64,000 nucleotides of DNA from contig DGVD01000020.1 in assembly GCA_002395835.1 (NCBI GenBank), forward strand, positions 1-64,000, written 5' to 3'. The position numbers and the translations under genes are program-made. The notes under the pieces are model-generated. The model was given only the letters and a program-made list of their open reading frames with translations. It ran no database searches and had not been told where the DNA came from. The number at the start of each line of letters is the position of its first letter. Position 1 is the stretch's first letter. This document shows positions 1 to 7,963 of the stretch, in pieces. Source of the DNA: Bacteroidales bacterium UBA4293 (GTDB taxonomy: Bacteria > Bacteroidota > Bacteroidia > Bacteroidales > Bacteroidaceae).

Positions 1-68
1 TTTATCTCAAGTCTTTCAAAGATCGCTTCTTTGATGCCTCCCGGCGTTTTATTTCCGGAAAGCGGATG

Positions 69-98
69 CAAAGGTACGACAATTTTCCGAACCGCAAA
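69..98 (-). promoter_or_regulatory. Leftward Bacteroidetes promoter, possibly of an rRNA operon
   Basis: Read on the minus strand, a -33 TTTG (95-98) is followed after 18 nt by a -7 TACCTTTG (69-76). Downstream, at 11-24, the transcript would carry GATCTTTGAAAGAC, which resembles the boxA-like antitermination element of Bacteroidetes rRNA leaders. The promoter is well supported. The rRNA assignment is inference, because the gene lies outside the window. Confidence 0.5.
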
Positions 99-324
99 AT
101 ATTTTCGAGGAAAAAAATCGCCTGAATATTCATTTTTCCGACTTTCCTGCCCCGAATCAGGTGCATCTCCTTATATATATTATAGGGCACGGACAGGACG
201 GGGCATCTCCCCCACATCCTAAGGACCTTACGCACGGGAGCCGAAGGAATGTAAGGACTTTTTACCGGATGGAACGGAAACCTTCCTGAACGCAAAAAGA
301 AACCCGAAGGAAGGCCAAAACTTT

Positions 325-380
325 CTCCCCTTAAGGAGAAAAATTTTTCCCCAGTTAGAGAGAAAATTTTCCCTAGAAAA
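325..380 (+). repeat. Dispersed palindromic intergenic repeat, copy A
   Basis: About 56 bp made of TTAAGGAGAAAAATTTTT followed by an AGTTA...GAGAAAA...CTAG block. A second copy at 30983-31038 lies in the opposite orientation and matches at roughly 47-48 of 56 positions by eye. Both are intergenic, as expected of a REP-like family; the family itself is not one I can name. Confidence 0.7.
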
Positions 381-382
381 AC

Positions 383-410
383 GTGTCACGCGTGTCGTGT
401 CATGCGTGTC
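383..410 (+). repeat. Two tandem 14-bp direct repeats
   Basis: GTGTCACGCGTGTC (383-396) is followed directly by GTGTCATGCGTGTC (397-410), differing at one position. Each unit contains two GTGTC words. A run of seven T follows. The repeat lies just beyond the 3' end of the DUF308 gene; its function is unknown. Confidence 0.6.
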
Positions 411-457
411 ATTTTTTTACTAGGGAAATGTCAAGAAAATGGAACTATGCAGAGATA

Positions 458-1078
458 TTACTCATTGACAGTTACCTCATCGGTAGTTTCTTCTACAATC
501 TCTGCATCCACAATGTCAAGGTTCTCCAGTTGAGTACCTTCATTTTCCTCCTGGTATTTTTTAATTTTACCATGCAGCCAAAGTGAATTCCACAATTCTA
601 TCAGGCCATAAACTATCATGGTTACACCTAATATATAAAAAGGTATACTAGCCACTTCTAAAGGCCTAGTTAAAACATAACCAGAAACTATGATTAGCAA
701 AACCGGAAAAACATAGAAAATAAGGGGCACATGAGCATATTTTCTAGCCCGGATGTTATTTACAATTCGATTCACGGCTACCACAATCAGAAGAATGGCA
801 ATAGCCATCATAAAAGCCTTCAGGAAAAAAGTGGAGTCTAAAATCATCCAAATACCTAGCAAGGTACTTCCTACCCCAGCTATAGGAAGACCGATATGCA
901 AGTCGTCCTGTTTACGCATAGTCCAGTAAGTGACAATGGAATAAACACCTGGAATGAGGAACAGGCAGCCCACCACAATAACCAACCAAACAGTAACCTT
1001 TTCAGGGTATGCTAATAGAAGTCCTCCTACAATAATAGAAGCAATAGCACGTAATATACTACTTTTCATAATTTTCAT
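458..1078 (-). CDS. DUF308 / HdeD-family membrane protein
   Basis: A 206-residue integral membrane protein with about six hydrophobic segments, beginning with a helix that contains IASIIVGGLLLAYP. It matches the DUF308 (HdeD-like) family, whose E. coli member is linked to acid resistance; the role in Bacteroidales is not established. The C-terminal 40 residues are acidic and probably cytoplasmic (ENEGTQLENLDIVDAEIV). The gene is monocistronic, behind a promoter with TTTG (1120-1123), a 20-nt spacer and TAACTTTG (1092-1099). A second Met three codons in is an alternative start. Confidence 0.8.
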   Translation of the reverse strand: MKIMKSSILRAIASIIVGGLLLAYPEKVTVWLVIVVGCLFLIPGVYSIVTYWTMRKQDDLHIGLPIAGVGSTLLGIWMILDSTFFLKAFMMAIAILLIVVAVNRIVNNIRARKYAHVPLIFYVFPVLLIIVSGYVLTRPLEVASIPFYILGVTMIVYGLIELWNSLWLHGKIKKYQEENEGTQLENLDIVDAEIVEETTDEVTVNE

Positions 1079-1091
1079 TTTAATTATGACA

Positions 1092-1123
1092 CAAAGTTAG
1101 TCAAGATTAGAAAAAAGAGCAAA
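1092..1123 (-). promoter_or_regulatory. Promoter of the DUF308 gene
   Basis: On the minus strand, TTTG at 1120-1123 and TAACTTTG at 1092-1099 are separated by 20 nt, a full match to the Bacteroidetes primary-sigma consensus. Transcription would start close to the ATG at 1078. Confidence 0.75.
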
Positions 1124-1163
1124 TTTTTTCACGATTATCTTCTTACTGAATGAAAAAAGATTC

Positions 1164-1171
1164 TAACTTTG
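1164..1171 (+). promoter_or_regulatory. -7 box of the histidine phosphatase gene
   Basis: TAACTTTG ends 15 nt before the ATG at 1187. It rules out the in-frame TTG at 1169, which lies inside the box. No clear -33 TTTG is seen. Confidence 0.6.
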
Positions 1172-1186
1172 CCGTTAAAAATAACC

Positions 1187-1747
1187 ATGACCACACTTTA
1201 CTTAACCAGGCATGGAGAGACGGAAGAAAATGCCAAACGCATTTTACAAGGGCTCCTTCAGACTAAGCTCACCCCAAGAGGGATAGAGCAAGCTAATGCT
1301 CTTAAAGAGAAGCTGAAAGATATTCATTTCGATGCCATCTTATGCAGCGATCTAGTCAGAGCCATGGACACTGCCTCCATATTAGCAAACCCTCATCATC
1401 AGGAACCTGTACAAAATCCCCTACTCCGTGAAAGAGACTGGGGAAGCTGGACAGGAGCCTATATTCCCGAAATCAGAGGGAAAGATTTTCCTGCAGATGT
1501 AGAGAGTGTGGAACATATGTTTAAAAGGGCTCACACCTTTTTAAAATATATCACCGACCACTACCCCAACCAAACCATCCTAGCAGTGGGACACGGATTA
1601 ATGGACAGGGTTATAGAAGCCACCATTAAAGGGAAAACCATTCAGGAAGTTCCTGTGTTCACCAATGCTGAGGTAAGAATCTACGAATTATCAGGGAACC
1701 TGATAGACTCTGAGAATCAGACAGGTGACATAATTGCCGACAACTAA
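1187..1747 (+). CDS. Histidine phosphatase family protein (phosphoglycerate mutase-like)
   Basis: A 186-residue cytoplasmic enzyme of the histidine phosphatase superfamily. The N-terminal LTRHGETEEN carries the RHG motif with the phospho-accepting His. A second conserved His lies in AVGHGLM near residue 140, and acidic residues in RERDWG complete the pocket. Substrate cannot be read from sequence; relatives act on sugar phosphates, alpha-ribazole phosphate or phosphoglycerate, and no cobalamin genes are adjacent. The start was placed at ATG 1187 because the upstream in-frame TTG overlaps the promoter. The 3' end overlaps the convergent SpmA/B-like gene by 4 bp. Confidence 0.85.
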   Translation: MTTLYLTRHGETEENAKRILQGLLQTKLTPRGIEQANALKEKLKDIHFDAILCSDLVRAMDTASILANPHHQEPVQNPLLRERDWGSWTGAYIPEIRGKDFPADVESVEHMFKRAHTFLKYITDHYPNQTILAVGHGLMDRVIEATIKGKTIQEVPVFTNAEVRIYELSGNLIDSENQTGDIIADN

Positions 1748-2973
1748 CCGAAAAAGAAATAGCAAAGAATAATTCCTGCTATAGTACCGGAAAGATCGGC
1801 CAGCAAACCACAAGTCACTGCATGGCGAGTCTTACGTATTCCCACACTGCCAAAATAGAGTGCTAATATATAAAAGGTAGTATCCGTGCTACCTTGCAAC
1901 ATGCACACTAATCTGCCCACAAAGCTGTCTGCCCCATATGTATTCATGGCTTCAATCATCATACCACGTGAACCACCACCACTCAACGGTTTCATTAAAG
2001 CCGTAGGAATACCACCCACGAAATCACTACTAATTCCACAAGTCTCCACCAGCCAGGTCAGCCCCTCTGTCAACGACTGCATAGCACCAGATGCTTTAAA
2101 AACACCTACTGCCACCAAGATAGCTACAAGATATGGGATAATTCTTATCGCAGTATTAAATCCGTCTTTAGCTCCTTCTATAAACGCATCGTAAACATTT
2201 ATCTTTTTTACTGCACCTGCCAATATAAATATAAGGATGATGGACATCAGCAATATACTGGTCAATAGCTTGCAAAAGACTTGCATTTCTTCAGGAGTAA
2301 GTGAATGAATGGTATAGAAAAGCCATGCCACCAAAGAACAGATAACAAACAAGGCTATCAGCAAGGATTTCTTAAATAAATTAATCCGCTGAAAAAGACT
2401 AACCACTAAAATACCACACAAAGTAGCAATAAAAGTAGTCAGTAAGACAGGAATAAAAATGTCGGTTGGATCTGCAGCTCCTGCTTGTGCACGATAAGCC
2501 ATAATACTTACAGGAATGATGGTTAATCCGGAAGTATTCAAAGTAAGGAACATGATCATGGAGTTACTAGCTGCTTCTTTATTCTTATTCAGTTCCTGCA
2601 AACCCACCATAGCTTTCAATCCGGTGGGAGTGGCAGCATTGTCAAGACCCAACATATTGGCAGATATGTTCATGAACATAGAACCGAAAACCGGATGACC
2701 TTTCGGAATTTCCGGGAACAATTTCGTTAGGACAGGGCTCAGCAACCTAGAAAGAAATCCTACAGCTCCACCAGCCTCTCCTACCTTCATGATTCCCATC
2801 CATAAAGTGAGTACACCTGTAAGCCCCAAAGCCATTTCATAACCTTGGGTAGCTGTCTCAAAAGTGGAATCCATCATAGCTGGAAACACAGCTGCATCAC
2901 CTAGACACAACTTTACAGCTCCTAATATAAACCCGATAGCAAATAATGCAATCCATATATAATTTAAAATCAT
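1744..2973 (-). CDS. SpmA/SpmB-like nucleoside-recognition (Gate) membrane protein
   Basis: A 409-residue polytopic membrane protein with two Gate/nucleoside-recognition modules, as in the spore maturation proteins SpmA and SpmB joined in one chain. The first module contains MNISANMLGLDNAATPTG, typical of SpmA; the second holds GGSRGMMIEAM, typical of SpmB. Bacteroidales do not sporulate, so the spore name is historical; transport of an unknown solute is plausible. It starts 13 nt after the mfd stop on the same strand, so it is probably cotranscribed with mfd. Confidence 0.8.
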   Translation of the reverse strand: MILNYIWIALFAIGFILGAVKLCLGDAAVFPAMMDSTFETATQGYEMALGLTGVLTLWMGIMKVGEAGGAVGFLSRLLSPVLTKLFPEIPKGHPVFGSMFMNISANMLGLDNAATPTGLKAMVGLQELNKNKEAASNSMIMFLTLNTSGLTIIPVSIMAYRAQAGAADPTDIFIPVLLTTFIATLCGILVVSLFQRINLFKKSLLIALFVICSLVAWLFYTIHSLTPEEMQVFCKLLTSILLMSIILIFILAGAVKKINVYDAFIEGAKDGFNTAIRIIPYLVAILVAVGVFKASGAMQSLTEGLTWLVETCGISSDFVGGIPTALMKPLSGGGSRGMMIEAMNTYGADSFVGRLVCMLQGSTDTTFYILALYFGSVGIRKTRHAVTCGLLADLSGTIAGIILCYFFFG

Positions 2974-2986
2974 AATCTCGTCTACA

Positions 2987-5900
2987 TCAATTATTTATAC
3001 TTTTTCCGTCTATCTCTTTTAAGATTCCTAAGGCCTCTTCCACAGAATTTACATTCCGAACCAGCAATCTACGTTTTCCTCCACTCACTTCTCCCAACTC
3101 ACATCTACGTATATTATCCATGGCATACTTAATGCATTGACCAAAAGTTTTACCTTGATAATAAGCACTCTGAGGGTTGCTCACAAAATAAAGATTCATT
3201 TTTCCACCCTTCAAGAAAACTTTCTCTATACCCAAATGCTTAGCCAACCGTTTTAAAGGAACTACATTCAACAATTCCACACCCACTTTAGGCACTGGAC
3301 CGAAACGATCCTCCAAACGCTTTCTATAAGCCAGAAGTTGCTCATCAGTTTCTAACCCATCGAGTTCCCGATACAACAACATACGTTCACTACTGCTAGG
3401 TACATATTCATCAGGGAAGAGCATCTCCAAATCACTTTCTAACGTGACATCATCCACAAATTCATCTCCTGCAAAATCTTCCCCTTTCTTCATCTCTTCC
3501 GTATACATATCAGCAAATTCATCATTCTTCAGCTCTTTGACAGCCTCATTCAAAATTTTCTGATACGTTTCATAACCCAAATCTGCTATAAATCCACTTT
3601 GCTCAGCACCCAGCATATTTCCAGCTCCTCGAATATCAAGGTCTTGCATGGCAATGTGTATTCCACTTCCCAAATCCGAGAAATTCTCTATAGCCTGTAG
3701 CCTACGTCTAGCCTCCTGAGTCAGAGAAGCCAATGGAGGTGCTACCAAATAACAGAAAGCCTTACGATTACTACGTCCTACCCTACCACGCATTTGATGC
3801 AAATCACTTAAACCAAAGTTCTGTGCCTGATTGATGATAATAGTATTTGCATTAGGAATATCTATACCACTTTCAATAATGGTAGTGGAAATGAGGACAT
3901 CGTATTCATAATTTACAAAACCTAGAATAATCTTTTCCAAATCTTCAGGATTCATCTGACCATGCCCTACAACTACCCTAGCATCTGGAACATTCCGATG
4001 AACCAAATCCTCCAACTCATAAAGATTACTGATTCTATTATTAACTAAAAACACCTGTCCATTCCTACTCATCTCAAAGTTAATGGCATCGGCTATAATT
4101 TCAGGGCTAAATGTATGTACTTCTGTTTGAATGGGATAGCGATTTGGTGGTGGGGTTTGAATGACAGACAAGTCTCTGGCACCCATAAGAGAGAACTGCA
4201 ATGTCCTAGGAATAGGAGTAGCAGACATGGTCAGTGTATCCACATTTACTTTCAACTGACGAAGTTTCTCTTTTGTAGCAACTCCAAATTTCTGCTCCTC
4301 ATCAATAATCAAAAGACCTAAATCCTTGAACTTGATAGTTTTTCCCAAGAGTTTATGAGTTCCAATTATAATGTCAATCTTACCCTCACTGAGATCTTTT
4401 AGGATATTTGTGGCAGTTTTTCCTGCACGTGCCCTACTTAGATAGTCCACCCTCACAGGGAAATCTTTCAGACGACTAGAAAAAGTCTGATAGTGCTGAT
4501 AAGCCAAAACCGTAGTAGGAACCAGCACAGCTACCTGCTTATTATCACAAGCAGCCTTAAAAGCAGCACGGATAGCCACTTCGGTCTTTCCAAAACCCAC
4601 ATCCCCACAGATTAGTCGGTCCATAGGTTGTGCACGTTCCATATCCCGTTTTACATCCTGAGTAGCCTTCAACTGGTCTGGAGTATCCTCATACAAAAAT
4701 CCAGCTTCCAGCTCATGCTGCATGAAATTATCAGGAGAGAAACTAAAGCCTTTCTCCTTTCTTCGTTGAGCATATAGTTTTATCAGATCACGGGCTATAT
4801 CCTTAATTTTAGTTTTAGTACGGTCCTTCAGCCTTTCCCATGCACCCGTACCCAACTTGCTAATATGAGGAGGTTCTCCTTCTTTCCCTTTGTATTTAGA
4901 AACCTTGTGTAGAGAATGTATGGAAACAAAAACCGTATCATCATTCTGGTATAGAATTTTGATGGCTTCTTGCGTAGTATCACCCGTTGGGATACGGACA
5001 AGCCCTGCAAACTTACCTACTCCATGATCCACATGAACCACATAGTCACCTATTTCAAATTGGTTCAGTTCCTTCAAGGTCAAGGCTACTTTTCCACTAC
5101 GTGCCCTGTCACTCTTCAAATTATACTTATGAAATCTATCAAAGATTTGATGGTCAGTAAAAAGACACACTTTCAATGTCTTGTCCACAAAACCAGCATG
5201 AATCGTTTTATTTATCGGAGTAAAATGCACACCTTGCTCTACACCATCAAAAATCAGACGTCCATTTTCTGCATTTTTCTCCTCAAAGATGGCTTTCAAA
5301 CGCTCATGTTGCTTACTGCTATCTGCTAAAATGTAGATTTTATACCCCTCATTCAAATAGTTATTGAAAGAGTCGAAAAGCAAATCAAAATTCTTATGGA
5401 ATATAGGCTGAGCCACTTCTTCGAATTTGAGAGATACCTCTGGAAGACTAGAGGGACGATTTCCAAACTCTACCCTACGCAGACCTGCAGCATCATTTGT
5501 GAAGGTCAATCCATTAATCAACAGTTTTTCTTTGATTAAAGTATTTGCAGCATCCTCATCAGCTAATTGTGCCTGAGATGAAAATCCTGCTTCATAGACA
5601 GCATCAATGCTATCATGAACAAAAACAAAATCTCCTAAAGCCAAAACTGTATCTTTCGGAAAGAATGAAAAGAGGCTTACCTTTTGACCGTCATCATTTA
5701 ATTCTGGTAAAATGGAAATATCATTCTTCTTTTCTATAGACAACTGATTCTGCACATCGAATGTGCGGATACTATCCACCTCATCTCCAAAGAAGTCAAT
5801 TCGATAAGGCAATTCACATGAAAAAGAAAAAACGTCGAGAATACTTCCACGGATAGCGAACTGACCAGGTTCATAAACATAATCTACCCTATGAAATCCT

Positions 5901-6391
5901 AAACCGACTAAAGATTTTCCCAATTGTGGTAAATCATAATGTCCACCCTTAACAATATCTAAAGTATGATCATCAAGAGACTTTCTACTGATGACTTGTT
6001 CTGCTACAGCCTCCGGATAAGTGATGACATAAGGGGTATTCCCTTGTTTAGACAACTTATTTAGAACCTCCGTTCTCAATATCTCATTGGCTGCATCACG
6101 CTGTCCATATTTAACGGCTCTCCTAAAAGATGAAGGGAAAAAAAGCACCTGTTCATCTCCCAGAATCTGGACCATATCATGATAAAAATATCCAGCATCC
6201 TCCTCATCGTTCAATATAAACAATACAGGAATATTGACTTTTTTTCTTATTGCACTAAAAACCAAGGGAGTAGCGGACGCACACAAACCCTCCAGAAAAA
6301 TCTTCTTCACTGAAGATTTTCCCAGAGCAACAGCTAACTCTTTTACCTGTGGATGACGGTATAAAAGGTCTTGCAGTTCTACTATATCCAT
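2987..6391 (-). CDS. mfd: Transcription-repair coupling factor Mfd
   Basis: A 1134-residue DNA translocase that removes stalled RNA polymerase and recruits UvrA to lesions. In order it shows a UvrB-homology N-terminal region, a CarD-like RNA polymerase interaction domain near residue 440 (FEIGDYVVHVDHGVGKF), a helicase core with Walker A GFGKTE near 597 and Walker B DEEQ near 697, and a C-terminal TRCF domain from about 1020. The start is placed at the ATG at 6391 because a TAATTTTG -7 box at 6425-6432 overlaps the longer candidate start at 6427. Length is normal for the family. Confidence 0.97.
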   Translation of the reverse strand: MDIVELQDLLYRHPQVKELAVALGKSSVKKIFLEGLCASATPLVFSAIRKKVNIPVLFILNDEEDAGYFYHDMVQILGDEQVLFFPSSFRRAVKYGQRDAANEILRTEVLNKLSKQGNTPYVITYPEAVAEQVISRKSLDDHTLDIVKGGHYDLPQLGKSLVGLGFHRVDYVYEPGQFAIRGSILDVFSFSCELPYRIDFFGDEVDSIRTFDVQNQLSIEKKNDISILPELNDDGQKVSLFSFFPKDTVLALGDFVFVHDSIDAVYEAGFSSQAQLADEDAANTLIKEKLLINGLTFTNDAAGLRRVEFGNRPSSLPEVSLKFEEVAQPIFHKNFDLLFDSFNNYLNEGYKIYILADSSKQHERLKAIFEEKNAENGRLIFDGVEQGVHFTPINKTIHAGFVDKTLKVCLFTDHQIFDRFHKYNLKSDRARSGKVALTLKELNQFEIGDYVVHVDHGVGKFAGLVRIPTGDTTQEAIKILYQNDDTVFVSIHSLHKVSKYKGKEGEPPHISKLGTGAWERLKDRTKTKIKDIARDLIKLYAQRRKEKGFSFSPDNFMQHELEAGFLYEDTPDQLKATQDVKRDMERAQPMDRLICGDVGFGKTEVAIRAAFKAACDNKQVAVLVPTTVLAYQHYQTFSSRLKDFPVRVDYLSRARAGKTATNILKDLSEGKIDIIIGTHKLLGKTIKFKDLGLLIIDEEQKFGVATKEKLRQLKVNVDTLTMSATPIPRTLQFSLMGARDLSVIQTPPPNRYPIQTEVHTFSPEIIADAINFEMSRNGQVFLVNNRISNLYELEDLVHRNVPDARVVVGHGQMNPEDLEKIILGFVNYEYDVLISTTIIESGIDIPNANTIIINQAQNFGLSDLHQMRGRVGRSNRKAFCYLVAPPLASLTQEARRRLQAIENFSDLGSGIHIAMQDLDIRGAGNMLGAEQSGFIADLGYETYQKILNEAVKELKNDEFADMYTEEMKKGEDFAGDEFVDDVTLESDLEMLFPDEYVPSSSERMLLYRELDGLETDEQLLAYRKRLEDRFGPVPKVGVELLNVVPLKRLAKHLGIEKVFLKGGKMNLYFVSNPQSAYYQGKTFGQCIKYAMDNIRRCELGEVSGGKRRLLVRNVNSVEEALGILKEIDGKSINN

Positions 6392-6424
6392 TATGATATT
6401 TTCTGCTCTATTATTATTAACATG

Positions 6425-6432
6425 CAAAATTA
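6425..6432 (-). promoter_or_regulatory. -7 box of mfd
   Basis: TAATTTTG on the minus strand, 33 nt upstream of the chosen mfd ATG. It lies in a short divergent region shared with the symporter gene. Confidence 0.6.
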
Positions 6433-6476
6433 CGCAGTTTTTCCGAAAGTACCACTTCCCATTATATATTTTTCCT

Positions 6477-6484
6477 TATATTTG
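6477..6484 (+). promoter_or_regulatory. -7 box of the symporter gene
   Basis: TATATTTG lies 30 nt before the ATG at 6515. It supports that start over the in-frame ATG at 6422, which lies upstream of the box. Confidence 0.6.
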
Positions 6485-6514
6485 TCTGCTATTATCATAA
6501 AAATTACATTCCCA

Positions 6515-7963
6515 ATGCATATCATAGACCTGATTATATTCATTGTTTTTACTGGAGGAATAGTAGTCTTCGGTTGTTCTTTTTTTAAGGGAAAAACCTC
6601 TTCTGATGAATTCACTTCTGCTGGAAGAAGCTTACCAGGATGGGTTGTAGGCATGTCCATTTTCTCTACATACGTCAGCAGTATCAGTTATTTAGGATAT
6701 CCAAGCAAAGCATTCTCTTCAGATTGGAATGCCTATGTGTTCAGTCTGTCTATCCCCATAGCCTCTTATTTCGCAGCTAAATATTTTGTTCCTTTCTACA
6801 GAAAACAGACATGCGTCTCTGCATATAGTTTTTTAGAGAAAAGATTTGGATTATGGGCAAGGCTTTATGCTTCAGCTTGTTATCTGCTAACACAAATAGC
6901 AAGAACGGGGTCTATTCTTTATTTACTAGCTCTCCCTATGAATATCTTGATGGGATGGGAAATCCATGTAGTTATCATAACAACCAGTGTTCTCATTATA
7001 CTCTATTCAATACTGGGAGGTATCAAAGCTGTAATCTGGACAGAAGCAGTACAGGGATTCATATTAATTGCAGGAGCTATAGTATGTTTAGGAATATTAC
7101 TATTTTCTATGCCAGAGGGGCCCTCTCAAACCTTTACTATAGCCTGGGAACAAGGTAAATTTTCATTGGGCTCATTCTCTGCTGATTTATCAACGTCAAC
7201 TTTTTGGGTGTGTTTAATATATGGTATTTTCACCAACCTACAAAATTATGGTATAGACCAGAATTACGTACAACGATACCATACTGCAAAAAGTTTGAAA
7301 GAGGCTAAATTTTCTGCATTGTTTGGTGGTTATTTATATATACCAGTTTCTGCTCTTTTCTTTTTAATAGGTACAGCCCTATTCTCCTATTATCAGGTCT
7401 ATCCAGAACTAATGCCAACGGAAAACTTAAAAACTGATTACATTTTCCCTTATTTTATAGTTCATCAACTTCCTGTAGGGCTAACAGGACTGCTTATAGC
7501 ATCCATTTTTGCAGCAGGAATGAGTACAGTAGCCACTAGCATTACAAGTTCATCTACTATAATTCTAACAGATTACTTTAAACGAATTAAGAAAAACAGT
7601 TCAGACAAAGAAGATTTATTTGTTCTTAAATTCTCTAGTGGATTAATAGGCGTTCTTGGTATTATTGTAGCTATAGGGATGTTAAGTGTTGACAATATCA
7701 TTGATGCCTGGTGGAAACTGTCATCTATCTTTAGTGGAGGTATGTTAGGTCTATTCCTATTAGGATATCTTGCAAAAAAAGTACACCGAATACACGCTGT
7801 AATTGGCGTTATATGCGGTGTAATGGTTATTGGATGGATTTCACTGGCTGAACATCTTCCGCTTCCAGGACCTCATATCCATGAATATCTTGCTATTGTA
7901 TTTGGAACTATCATTATCTTTTTAGTAGGTTTTCTTCTTTCCCTACTCATTAAGAGGAATTAA
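6515..7963 (+). CDS. Sodium:solute symporter (SSS family)
   Basis: A 482-residue inner membrane protein with about 13 predicted helices and the SSS fold. It begins MHIIDLIIFIVFTGG and has the family's SSDEFTSAGRSLPGW segment after helix 1. The conserved region around TM6-TM8 includes GIDQNYVQRY and AAGMSTVATSITSSST, the latter matching the sodium-binding TM8 signature. The convergent neighbour is a sialidase-like protein, so a sialic acid or a derived sugar is one possible substrate. That is inference only, since the two genes are on opposite strands. The stop abuts the neighbour's stop exactly. Confidence 0.88.
   Translation: MHIIDLIIFIVFTGGIVVFGCSFFKGKTSSDEFTSAGRSLPGWVVGMSIFSTYVSSISYLGYPSKAFSSDWNAYVFSLSIPIASYFAAKYFVPFYRKQTCVSAYSFLEKRFGLWARLYASACYLLTQIARTGSILYLLALPMNILMGWEIHVVIITTSVLIILYSILGGIKAVIWTEAVQGFILIAGAIVCLGILLFSMPEGPSQTFTIAWEQGKFSLGSFSADLSTSTFWVCLIYGIFTNLQNYGIDQNYVQRYHTAKSLKEAKFSALFGGYLYIPVSALFFLIGTALFSYYQVYPELMPTENLKTDYIFPYFIVHQLPVGLTGLLIASIFAAGMSTVATSITSSSTIILTDYFKRIKKNSSDKEDLFVLKFSSGLIGVLGIIVAIGMLSVDNIIDAWWKLSSIFSGGMLGLFLLGYLAKKVHRIHAVIGVICGVMVIGWISLAEHLPLPGPHIHEYLAIVFGTIIIFLVGFLLSLLIKRN

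Larger units (their letters stand above)
1..457. other. Non-coding left edge with promoter and repeats
   Basis: I see no credible gene here. The left 100 bp hold a leftward promoter and a boxA-like leader for something outside the window. Positions 325-380 carry one copy of a dispersed repeat, and 383-410 a short tandem repeat. The remainder (about 100-320) is unexplained, with short frames on both strands that have no recognisable protein content. Confidence 0.6.

Noticed and set aside
1744..2973. A sporulation locus
   Set aside because: The SpmA/SpmB likeness is domain-level only; no other sporulation genes are present and the group does not sporulate.
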